NCBI RefSeq assembly: GCF_004919085.1
Contig: NZ_STGL01000007.1
Coordinates: forward strand, 310,001-374,000
Reading direction: 5' to 3'
DNA length: 64,000 nucleotides
From: Nocardioides sp. GY 10127
Lineage (GTDB): Bacteria > Actinomycetota > Actinomycetes > Propionibacteriales > Nocardioidaceae
Every line of letters begins with the position of its first letter. Within the stretch, counting starts at the first letter, position 1. Positions 45,338-52,764 of the stretch are shown here, piece after piece. The translations under genes and the position numbers were made by a program. Below the pieces are notes generated by a model. It ran no database searches and was not told the DNA's origin. It saw nothing but the letters and a program-made list of their open reading frames with translations.

Positions 45338-46156
45338 TCAGGCGTCCTCGCCGCGCACGATCGCGAGCACGCGGCGGTCGACCCAGGAGAAGTCGTCCGC
45401 GACCCGCATCTCGAAGTTCTCGCAGCCGACCCAGGCGGCCAGGTCGGGGTGCCCGGCGGCGATGGCGTGCGCCAGGAGCTCGGCCTCGAGCTCGGCGGTC
45501 ATCGCCACCTTCTCCTCCTCCGCCGACGCGGTGAGGTAGAGGTCGTTGAGGTCGAGCAGGCGGGCGAGCTCGGGGACGGGGGTCGCGTGGTCGTCGACGC
45601 GCAGGTCCACCGCGACGTCGTCGTTCCCGCCGTAGCCTGCCTCCTCGCGCACCACGAAGAGCGCGGCCGACTGCCGGCCGCGGCGGTCGCCGCCCGCCTC
45701 GTCGCCGGCGGTGAGCGCGGCGAGCAGCCGGCGGGCCAGGGGGGCCTCGGGGTCGGCGAGGAAGGCGGCCTCCATCGCGGCGACGACCTCGGGCCCGGTG
45801 AGGACGTTGCCCTGGATCGCGTAGCCCTCGCCGGTGGTGCCGCCCGCCCAGTCCAGGCAGGCCGAGCCGGTGTGCGTGACGGCGCCGCCGTCGACGTCCA
45901 CGAGCCCGACCTGGCGGTCCTCGCGGCCCTCGTCCTCCTCCAGCAGCGTGGCGAGGGCGACCTCGGCGGTGGCCCCCTCGGCGAGGTGGGAGAGGGCGAG
46001 GCCCTTGTAGGCGACGTTCGCCGCGGCCTGCGTCGCGATGGCGCCGACCCCGGCCACGGCCGCCGGCACGGCGCTGCCCACGGCGAGGAACTTGCTGGCG
46101 ACGGCGACGCCCCAGGACTCGCCGTCGGCGGAGCGGGCCACGATCGAGAAGGTCAT
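45338..46156 (-). CDS. DUF1028 Ntn-hydrolase-like protein
   Basis: Protein of 272 residues with the family's N-terminal MTFSIVARSADGESWGVAVASKFLAVG, AATQAAANVAYKGLAL and LTGPEVVAAMEAAF. The fold is related to N-terminal nucleophile hydrolases; activity is not established. A peptidoglycan-binding-like extension occurs at 195-272. TAGGGT (46168-46163) lies 6 nt before the ATG. It is followed at 5 nt by the FGGY half-kinase, making a two-gene unit. Divergent from aroG with 77 bp between starts. Confidence 0.88.
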   Translation of the reverse strand: MTFSIVARSADGESWGVAVASKFLAVGSAVPAAVAGVGAIATQAAANVAYKGLALSHLAEGATAEVALATLLEEDEGREDRQVGLVDVDGGAVTHTGSACLDWAGGTTGEGYAIQGNVLTGPEVVAAMEAAFLADPEAPLARRLLAALTAGDEAGGDRRGRQSAALFVVREEAGYGGNDDVAVDLRVDDHATPVPELARLLDLNDLYLTASAEEEKVAMTAELEAELLAHAIAAGHPDLAAWVGCENFEMRVADDFSWVDRRVLAIVRGEDA

Positions 46157-46221
46157 GGTCGGACCCTACTGGCGCCCCGTCCGCGATCCGTCGCGATGCC
46201 GGGGCGTCCGCTCCTCCCGCG

Positions 46222-46227
46222 TACGCT
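46222..46227 (+). promoter_or_regulatory. -10 element of leaderless aroG
   Basis: TACGCT 6 nt before the GTG of aroG. There is no purine-rich ribosome-binding site between, so transcription should begin at or near the start codon. Confidence 0.5.
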
Positions 46228-46233
46228 TGCGGG

Positions 46234-47586
46234 GTGACGATCCCCACCCTCGACGCCCTGCACGCCATGGGCGCCAAGCAGCAGCCCACGTACCCGGACG
46301 CGGAGGCGCTGAGCAGCGCCGTCGCGCGCCTGCGCACGATGCCGCCGCTCGTCTTTGCCGGTGAGTGCGACGACCTCACCGCCAAGATGGCCGCGGTGAC
46401 CCGCGGCGAGGCCTTCCTGCTCCAGGGTGGCGACTGCGCCGAGACCTTCGACGGCGTGACCGCCGACAACGTCCGCAACAAGCTGCGCACCCTGCTCCAG
46501 ATGGCCGTCGTCCTCACCTACGCCGGCTCCGTGCCCGTGGTGAAGCTGGGCCGCCTGGCCGGCCAGTACGCCAAGCCGCGCTCCTCCGACATGGAGACCC
46601 GCACCGTCGACGGTCGGGACGTGACCCTCCCGGCCTACCGCGGCGACGCGGTCAACGGCTTCGACTTCACGCCCGAGTCCCGCATCCCGGACCCGCAGCG
46701 CCTCCTGGACGTCTACAACGCCTCGGCTGCCACGCTCAACCTCGTCCGCGCCTTCGTCACCGGCGGCTACGCGGACCTGCGCCAGGTGCACACCTGGAAC
46801 ACCGACTTCGTGAAGTCCTCGCCCGCCGGGCAGCGCTACGAGGCCACGGCCCACGAGATCGACAAGGCCCTCGCCTTCATGTCGGCCATCGGCGCCGACC
46901 CCGAGGAGCTGCGCCGCGTCGACTTCTACTCCAGCCACGAGGCGCTCCTCATGGAGTACGAGCACGCGATGACCCGCGTCGACTCGCGCACCCAGGGCAA
47001 CTACAACGTCTCCGGCCACTTCGTGTGGATCGGCGAGCGCACCCGCGACCTCGACGGCGCGCACGTGGAGTACTTCCGCCACCTGCGCAACCCCATCGGC
47101 TGCAAGCTGGGCCCGACGGCGACGGCCGACGACGCGCTCGCGCTGGCCGCCAAGCTCAACCCGCAGAACGAGGCCGGCCGCCTCACCTTCATCACCCGCT
47201 TCGGCGCCGACAAGGTCCGCGACGGCCTGCCGTCGCTGGTCGAGAAGGTCACCGCCGAGGGCGTCCAGGTGGCGTGGGTCTGCGACCCGATGCACGGCAA
47301 CACCTTCACCTCCTCCACCGGATACAAGACCCGTCGCTTCGACGACGTCATCGACGAGGTGCAGGGCTTCTTCGACGTCCACCGCGCGCTGGGCACCTGG
47401 GCCGGCGGCATCCTGGTCGAGATGACCGGCGACGACGTCACCGAGTGCATCGGCGGCGGCGAGGAGCTCGACGAGCAGGGCCTCGCGCACCGCTACGAGT
47501 CGGTCGTCGACCCGCGCCTGAACCGCGTGCAGTCGCTCGAGCTGGCCTACCTGGTCGCCGAGATGCTGCGGGTCCAGTCCGCCTGA
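46234..47586 (+). CDS. aroG: Class II DAHP synthase
   Basis: First enzyme of the shikimate pathway, joining PEP and erythrose 4-phosphate. The 450-residue size and motifs are those of class II (plant/mycobacterial type): FLLQGGDCAETFDG, KPRSSDMETR, SSHEALLMEYE, SGHFVWIGERTR, RNPIGCKLGPT and WVCDPMHGNT. In M. tuberculosis the counterpart in the same block (Rv2178c) is AroG, feedback-inhibited by aromatic amino acids. The GTG start is set by the leaderless -10 at 46222. Confidence 0.96.
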   Translation: MTIPTLDALHAMGAKQQPTYPDAEALSSAVARLRTMPPLVFAGECDDLTAKMAAVTRGEAFLLQGGDCAETFDGVTADNVRNKLRTLLQMAVVLTYAGSVPVVKLGRLAGQYAKPRSSDMETRTVDGRDVTLPAYRGDAVNGFDFTPESRIPDPQRLLDVYNASAATLNLVRAFVTGGYADLRQVHTWNTDFVKSSPAGQRYEATAHEIDKALAFMSAIGADPEELRRVDFYSSHEALLMEYEHAMTRVDSRTQGNYNVSGHFVWIGERTRDLDGAHVEYFRHLRNPIGCKLGPTATADDALALAAKLNPQNEAGRLTFITRFGADKVRDGLPSLVEKVTAEGVQVAWVCDPMHGNTFTSSTGYKTRRFDDVIDEVQGFFDVHRALGTWAGGILVEMTGDDVTECIGGGEELDEQGLAHRYESVVDPRLNRVQSLELAYLVAEMLRVQSA

Positions 47587-47601
47587 GCCGCACCCGGCAC
47601 G

Positions 47602-47648
47602 CGACGCCCCGTCCCTCCCGCCCACCGGCGGGCGGGGGCGGGGCGTCG
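47602..47648 (+). terminator. Intrinsic terminator after aroG
   Basis: Outer stem CGACGCCCCG (47602-47611) with CGGGGCGTCG (47639-47648) and an inner stem CCCGCCC/GGGCGGG. It lies 15 bp after the stop. Confidence 0.75.
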
Positions 47649-47679
47649 TCGCGTGCGGCCCCGGTGTGAGGATGGACGC

Positions 47680-48672
47680 GTGATCGACCTGCGCTCCGAC
47701 ACCCTCACCCGTCCCACCGCCGCGATGCGGTCCGCGATGGCCGCGGCCGAGGTCGGGGACGACGTCTACGGGGAGGACCCGACGGTCGCCGCCCTGGAGG
47801 AGCGGGTGGCCGGGATGTTCGGCCACGAGGCCGCGGTGTTCACCCCGACCGGGTCGATGGCCAATGTCCTGGCCGTGGCCTCCGTGGTGGAGCCCGGCCG
47901 CGAGGTGCTGTGCGAGGCGAGCGCGCACATCGCGCGCGCCGAGCTCGGCGCCCACGGTGCGATCACGGGCGTCACCATGCGCACCTGGCGGCACCCGTCC
48001 GGCGGGGTCGACCACGAGGCGCTCGCCGAGATGCTGGCCCCGGACATGGGGCCGTACTTCGTCACCACGGCCGCGGTCTCCGTGGAGAACACCCACAACT
48101 TCGCCGGCGGCACCGTGAGCCCGATCGAGGACCTGCGTCGCCTGCGTTCCTTCGCGGACGCCGCGGGGGTGGCCGTGCACGTGGACGGCGCCCGGCTCTG
48201 GAACGCCCACGTGGCCACCGGGACCCCGCTCGAGGAGTACGGCGCGGTCGCCGACGTGCTCGCCGTCTGCCTCTCCAAGGGCCTCGGCGCGCCCATCGGC
48301 TCGCTCATGGTCGGCTCGGCCGAGGCCGTCGCGCAGGCGCGGGTGCGTCGCAAGCGGCTGGGCGGCGGGATGCGTCAGGTCGGCATCCTCGCCGCGGCCG
48401 GCCTGCACGCCCTCGACCACCACGTGGACCGGCTCGCTGACGACCACGCCCACGCCGCGCTCCTGGCCGAGGCCCTCGGGGTGGACCCGGCGGACGCCCC
48501 CACCAACATCGTCGTCGCGCAGCGCCCCGACGCGCCCGCCTTCGTCGCCCGCGCCGCCGAGGCCGGGGTGCGGATCTCGGCGGTCGGCCCGCGCACGGTC
48601 CGCGCGGTCACCCACCTCGACGTCAGTCGCTCGGACGCCGAGCGGGCGGCCGTCGTCCTCGCCTCCCTCTGA
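47680..48672 (+). CDS. ltaE: Low-specificity L-threonine aldolase
   Basis: PLP enzyme of 330 residues cleaving threonine to glycine and acetaldehyde. Start [45 protein letters not shown], Asp in [10 protein letters not shown] and PLP Lys in [14 protein letters not shown], all typical of the beta-eliminating lyase/threonine aldolase family. GTG 47680 is chosen because the family begins with IDLRSDT. Confidence 0.94.
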   Translation: MIDLRSDTLTRPTAAMRSAMAAAEVGDDVYGEDPTVAALEERVAGMFGHEAAVFTPTGSMANVLAVASVVEPGREVLCEASAHIARAELGAHGAITGVTMRTWRHPSGGVDHEALAEMLAPDMGPYFVTTAAVSVENTHNFAGGTVSPIEDLRRLRSFADAAGVAVHVDGARLWNAHVATGTPLEEYGAVADVLAVCLSKGLGAPIGSLMVGSAEAVAQARVRRKRLGGGMRQVGILAAAGLHALDHHVDRLADDHAHAALLAEALGVDPADAPTNIVVAQRPDAPAFVARAAEAGVRISAVGPRTVRAVTHLDVSRSDAERAAVVLASL

Positions 48673-48721
48673 GCCTGCCCGCGGTTTCGGGCGGGCCCGG
48701 GCCACGGGGGAGACTGCGCGC

Positions 48722-49636
48722 ATGAGCCTGAGCAGCGCCGAGCAGTCCCGCCGCAACCCGATCGGCACCCACGTCACCGTGGGCAAGGGCCTGGCCAGCG
48801 GCGCCCTCGCGGACGCCGAGCGCCTGGGGGCGGAGACGATCCAGGTGTTCGTCGGCAACCCGCGCGGCTGGGCGCTGTCGGAGGGCAAGCCGGCCGAGGA
48901 CGCGGCCTTCCGGGAGCGGACCGCGGCCGCCGGCATGCGGACGTTCATCCACACCCCGTACCTGGTCAACCTGGGCTCGCCGACCCCGGCGACCTACGAG
49001 AAGTCAGTCGCGGTGGTGGCGCACAACCTGCGCCGCGCGGCCGAGATCGGGGCCGAGGGCGTGGTCGTGCACACCGGCTCGTTCGTGGACGCCGACCCGG
49101 AGGGCAGCGCCGAGAAGCTCGCGGTGGCGATGCGCCAGGTGCGCGAGGGGCTGCTGCCGGTGCTGGAGGCGCTGGAGGACACCGCGGACGGCCCGGCCCC
49201 GTGGCTGCTGCTCGAGCCGACCGCCGGCCAGGGACGCTCGCTGTGCGCCGGGGTCGACGACCTGGAGCCCTACCTGGGGGCGCTGGACCTGCACCCCCGG
49301 GTCGGCGTCTGCCTCGACACCTGCCACGTCTTCGCCGCGGGCGCGCCGCTGGACGAGGCGGGCGGGGCCGCCGCGGCCGTGGAGCGGATCGAGGAGATCG
49401 GCGGGCCTGGCCGGCTCCGGCTGGTGCACGCCAACGACTCGATGGACGTGCGGGGTGCGTTCAAGGACCGGCACCAGCGCATCGGCGAGGGCTTCATCGG
49501 CGAGGCCGCGTTCGCGGAGCTCTTCGCCCACCCCTCGCTGGACGGGGTGCCGTTCGTGCTCGAGACCCCCGGGAGCCGGGAGGACGTCCGCGACCTGGAG
49601 CTGCTGAAGAAGCTGCGCGAGCAGGCGCTCGGCTGA
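48722..49636 (+). CDS. nfo: Endonuclease IV
   Basis: AP endonuclease of 304 residues in base-excision repair, with a three-zinc TIM barrel. Metal-ligand motifs in order: HTPYLVNLG, VVHTGSFVD, LLEPTAGQG, CLDTCHVFAAG, LVHANDSMD, KDRHQRIGEG and LETPGS. ATG 48722 has GGGGGAG about 9 nt upstream. Confidence 0.94.
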   Translation: MSLSSAEQSRRNPIGTHVTVGKGLASGALADAERLGAETIQVFVGNPRGWALSEGKPAEDAAFRERTAAAGMRTFIHTPYLVNLGSPTPATYEKSVAVVAHNLRRAAEIGAEGVVVHTGSFVDADPEGSAEKLAVAMRQVREGLLPVLEALEDTADGPAPWLLLEPTAGQGRSLCAGVDDLEPYLGALDLHPRVGVCLDTCHVFAAGAPLDEAGGAAAAVERIEEIGGPGRLRLVHANDSMDVRGAFKDRHQRIGEGFIGEAAFAELFAHPSLDGVPFVLETPGSREDVRDLELLKKLREQALG

Positions 49637-49658
49637 GCGCCTGCTCGGCGACGTGCAG

Positions 49659-49692
49659 CGGCCCGGCCGCGCTGCTCCACGCGGCCGGGCCG
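49659..49692 (+). terminator. Intrinsic terminator after endonuclease IV
   Basis: A 13-bp GC stem (49659-49671 with 49680-49692), 8-nt loop, then GTTGTGCTT. It separates nfo from the convergent FIST gene. Confidence 0.82.
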
Positions 49693-49751
49693 GTTGTGCT
49701 TCCGGACCGGGCACCGTCCCGGGGACCCGGCGCCGGAAGGGGTCAGACCGA

Positions 49752-50924
49752 TCAGCCGAAGACGAGTCCGGTGAGGGTCTGGTTCATGTGGCCCATCCAG
49801 GTCTCCCCGTAGGTGTGGAAACCGGCGGCCGGGACGCCCGCGAAGATGCCGCGGAAGTCGCCGTGCGCGTTCTGGGCGTCGAGGTCCAGGCGGCGCAGGA
49901 TGCAGTTGAACAGCAGGGCGCCGGACACGGCGCCGCCGAGCTCGGCGGTGGTGGCCTCCACCGCGTTGCGGGTCTCCCCGACGATGTCGGTGGAGTCGAG
50001 GACCTCGACCTGCATGCCCTCGAGGATCTCGCAGTAGAACTTGATGCCGCCGCCCTCGACGGCCTGCTGCGGGCTGCGGACGAACGGCTTGCCGTCCATC
50101 ATCAGGCCGAGCGGGTGGCGCATGAACTGCTCCGAGCCCACCTCGTCGGGCCGGCAGCCCACGGCCTCGGCGTAGGCCTCGACGGCCGGGCGGCCGTCCA
50201 GCTCCCACACGGTGCGGGTGGCCGGGTCGGCCTTGGTGACCGTGACGGTCTTGTCGAACGTCCGGAAGGACGAGGTGCGCACGACGCTGAACGGGACGGC
50301 GGAGTCGATGAGCACCAGGGCGGCACCGTGGGTGGAGACGGCGTCGCCGACGCTGACCCAGGTCTCGGCGAAGGCGAGGTCGTCGCCGGCGGAGCCGCCG
50401 ACCACGTTGAGCAGCGGGGCGGCGTTGCCGAGGGCCGCGTTCACGGCCTCCTCGTCACCGTGCATGCCGTCGACGAGCAGGACGCCGACCCACTGGTGCG
50501 GGTCCAGGTCGCGCAGCGGGCCGACCTCGGCCTCGAGGGAGGCCACGCCGGCCTCGACGCCCTCGCGGACGCCGCCGGAGAGGTCCATCAGCACCGAGAC
50601 GGTGCGACGGGCGCTGGAGGCGGGCAGGGCGAAGGCGGAGAGGCCACCGGTGCTGCCGGAGACCTGGCTGAACTCGCCGGCGGTCGAGCAGCCGGCGACG
50701 TGGGCGCCGGGGAAGGCGGCGGAGAGGGGGCCGGCGACGTCGGCGGCGGCGTGGGCGGCGGAGGCGAAGAACCACACGGCGGCGGCGTCGCGCTCGCCGA
50801 GGCCGGCCTTGAGCTGCTCGACGACGGAGGCGGTGGCGTCAGCGGCCACACCGGTGGCGTGGGCGGAGGCGGAGGGGGCGCCGGGAGTGCGGGACTCGCT
50901 GGTGGCGGGGACGGTCTGGGTCAC
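49752..50924 (-). CDS. FIST-domain sensory protein
   Basis: Protein of 390 residues. FIST N domain (about 30-240; VWFFASAAHAAADV, GAHVAGCSTAGEFSQV, LLVDGMHGDEEAV, VVGGSAGDDLAFAETWV) and FIST C domain (about 245-375; SFRTFDKTVTVTKAD, FVRSPQQAVEGGGIKFY, LLFNCILRRL). FIST domains are known as small-ligand (perhaps amino-acid) sensors, usually fused to kinases or cyclases. Here it is free-standing, with a Thr/Ser/Ala-rich N-terminus. GTG start behind GAGGAG. It follows a 67-residue gene on the same strand (103 nt gap). Confidence 0.88.
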   Translation of the reverse strand: MTQTVPATSESRTPGAPSASAHATGVAADATASVVEQLKAGLGERDAAAVWFFASAAHAAADVAGPLSAAFPGAHVAGCSTAGEFSQVSGSTGGLSAFALPASSARRTVSVLMDLSGGVREGVEAGVASLEAEVGPLRDLDPHQWVGVLLVDGMHGDEEAVNAALGNAAPLLNVVGGSAGDDLAFAETWVSVGDAVSTHGAALVLIDSAVPFSVVRTSSFRTFDKTVTVTKADPATRTVWELDGRPAVEAYAEAVGCRPDEVGSEQFMRHPLGLMMDGKPFVRSPQQAVEGGGIKFYCEILEGMQVEVLDSTDIVGETRNAVEATTAELGGAVSGALLFNCILRRLDLDAQNAHGDFRGIFAGVPAAGFHTYGETWMGHMNQTLTGLVFG

Positions 50925-51027
50925 GAGGGCTCCTCGAAGAGTGTGGGGGTGGGACGGCGCGACTTGGGGGCGGGCGCCGGGTGGGCCGGGCCGGACGGGC
51001 CGGCGCCGGGAGGGCTGGGGGCCTGGC

Positions 51028-51231
51028 TCAGGCCGCGTAGCCCATCTCGGAGAGGACGGAGCGGACGCTGCCCAGCAGGGCGGCGTCGCCTGCCTGGTCC
51101 GGGCGGATGGCCTTGAGGTTGACGCCGGTGCGCAGCAGGACGCGGGTGCAGACGGGGCTGAGCATGAGCTCGCGTCCGGCGAACTGGGACTGGAGGTCCT
51201 GGTAGAGGCCTTCGAGGTTCGAGGCGGCCAT
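51028..51231 (-). CDS. Small conserved-looking protein upstream of FIST
   Basis: Protein of 67 residues, MAASNLEGLYQDLQSQFAGR then ELMLSPVCTRVLLRTGVNLK and a C-terminal LLGSVRSVLSEMGY helix. Mostly helical, one cysteine, no membrane segment. A strong ribosome-binding site (GAGGAGA) precedes the ATG at 5 nt. Unknown function; I infer a FIST partner from gene order only. Confidence 0.7.
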   Translation of the reverse strand: MAASNLEGLYQDLQSQFAGRELMLSPVCTRVLLRTGVNLKAIRPDQAGDAALLGSVRSVLSEMGYAA

Positions 51232-51370
51232 GTGTTCTCCTCGGCGGTGAGGTGGTGGGGGTGACACCTCTCCTCTCGGCGCGGCGAGGAGCCTCCTGCA
51301 TGAAGGCTGCGTGAAGATCCCGATCGGAAGTCGGGCGGAGGACCTGAGGATTCGGGCCGGAGGTCCTTCA

Positions 51371-51402
51371 GTAGTATCTTGACATCAAGATACTTGATGT
51401 CA
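51371..51402 (+). promoter_or_regulatory. Two overlapping perfect palindromes: repressor operator for the MFS gene
   Basis: A perfect 22-bp dyad (51373-51394; AGTATCTTGA arms) overlaps a perfect 23-bp dyad (51380-51402; TGACATCAAG arms). They share the middle half-site, giving three alternating half-sites of the CTTGA(T) type. TAGTAT at 51371-51376 is a likely -10, so a bound repressor would cover the transcription start. The motif style (TATCTTGA-N2-TCAAGATA) is that of MarR-family operators. No MarR gene is in the window. Confidence 0.72.
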
Positions 51403-51420
51403 GGACGACGTGGAGGTCGC

Positions 51421-52764
51421 ATGAGCGAGCAGCAGGACCCGCCGCCCGGGCCGTCCGGACACCTGCGCCGGTGGCGCGACCGCCTGCTCTCGGACGACCC
51501 GCTCATCCGTGCCATGAGCTACCAGTCGGTGCTCTCCGCGTTCGCGGAGGGCGCGTTCCTCACCGGCTCCGCCGTGTACTTCACCCGCATCGTCGGGCTC
51601 AGCGCCGCCCAGGTCGGTCTCGGCCTCACCGTGGCCGGGGTGGTCACGTTCCTCGCGGCCGTCCCCCTCGGTCGCGCCGCGGACCGCGTGGGCACCCGGC
51701 GCACGTGGATCGTCGGCAGCGCGCTCCAGGCCCTCGTGTTCGCGGCCTGGCTGCTGGCCGGCTCCTTCGCCGCCTTCCTCGTCGTGACCATCGCCCTCGA
51801 GCTGGCCGAGACGTGGGCGCGCTCCGGTCGCAACGCCTACCGCTTCGCGGTCTTCCCGCCCGACGCGCGGGTCCGCTCGCTGGCCTACATGCGGGCCGCC
51901 CGCAACGTGGGCTACAGCCTCGGCGCGCTGGCCGGCGGGCTCGCCCTGGCGTGGCCCTCGCTGGCCCTCGTCCACGCCCTGCCGCTGGCCACCGCGCTCC
52001 TGCTCGGGCTCAACACGGTGTTCGTGGCCCGGCTGCCCTCCGTCGACGAGCCGGGCCGGGACCGCGCCCGTGCGGCCCGCTCGGCCGCCCCCGAGGCGGG
52101 TCCGCTGCGCGCCTGGCTGTCGCGGCGTCCGCGCGACCCGCGCAGCGCGCTGGCCAACCGCCCCTTCCTCGTCGCCAGCGTCGCCGACGGCGTCCTGGCC
52201 AGCCACCAGGTGCTCCTCAACGTGGTGGTGCCGCTGTGGCTCGTGCAGGAGACCGACGCCCCGCGCGAGCTGCTCGCCTGGCTCTTCGGCACGAACACGG
52301 TGCTGGCGGTGGCGCTCCAGGTGGCCGCCTCGCGCGGGGTGGCGGACGTGGCCAGCTCGCTGCGCGTGGAGCGGTGGGGCGCCGCGTGCCTGCTCGGCTC
52401 GTTCGCCGTGCTGCTCGTGACCCACTCGACCGTGGGCTGGGTGACGATCGTGCTCATGTGGGTCGGGCACGTCACGATCACGGGCTCGGAGCTGTGGCAG
52501 TCGGCCGGCCAGTGGGGCCTCCAGGCCGAGCTGTCCGACCCGGACCGTCGCGGCGACTACCAGGGCGTCGCGCAGCTCGGCTACACGATGGGCAACGTCT
52601 GGGCCCCGGCGGTCTTCACGTGGCTGACCATGGAGCAGGGCCCGTGGGGGTGGGGCGTCCTCGCCCTCGTCGTCCTGGTCGCGATCCTGGTCCTCCACCC
52701 GGCCGCGCACGCGGCGCAGCGGCACCTGGCTCGCGTCGCCTCGCCCGCCCGGCCGGGCCTCTAG
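51421..52764 (+). CDS. Major facilitator superfamily exporter
   Basis: Inner-membrane transporter of 447 residues with about 12 helices and the MFS motif A-like GRAADRVGTRR in loop 2-3. The N-terminal 25 residues and the central loop (about 200-250, Arg-rich) are cytosolic. It resembles drug-efflux members, but the substrate is unknown. ATG 51421 is preceded by GGAGG. The strongly palindromic operator just upstream suggests induction by its own substrate. The TAG stop shares the CTAG with the convergent kinase gene. Confidence 0.9.
   Translation: MSEQQDPPPGPSGHLRRWRDRLLSDDPLIRAMSYQSVLSAFAEGAFLTGSAVYFTRIVGLSAAQVGLGLTVAGVVTFLAAVPLGRAADRVGTRRTWIVGSALQALVFAAWLLAGSFAAFLVVTIALELAETWARSGRNAYRFAVFPPDARVRSLAYMRAARNVGYSLGALAGGLALAWPSLALVHALPLATALLLGLNTVFVARLPSVDEPGRDRARAARSAAPEAGPLRAWLSRRPRDPRSALANRPFLVASVADGVLASHQVLLNVVVPLWLVQETDAPRELLAWLFGTNTVLAVALQVAASRGVADVASSLRVERWGAACLLGSFAVLLVTHSTVGWVTIVLMWVGHVTITGSELWQSAGQWGLQAELSDPDRRGDYQGVAQLGYTMGNVWAPAVFTWLTMEQGPWGWGVLALVVLVAILVLHPAAHAAQRHLARVASPARPGL

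Noticed and set aside
51380..51385. TTGACA as a consensus -35 for the MFS gene
   Set aside because: No -10 lies 16-19 bp downstream. The hexamer is better explained as part of the operator dyads, with TAGTAT at 51371 as the -10.
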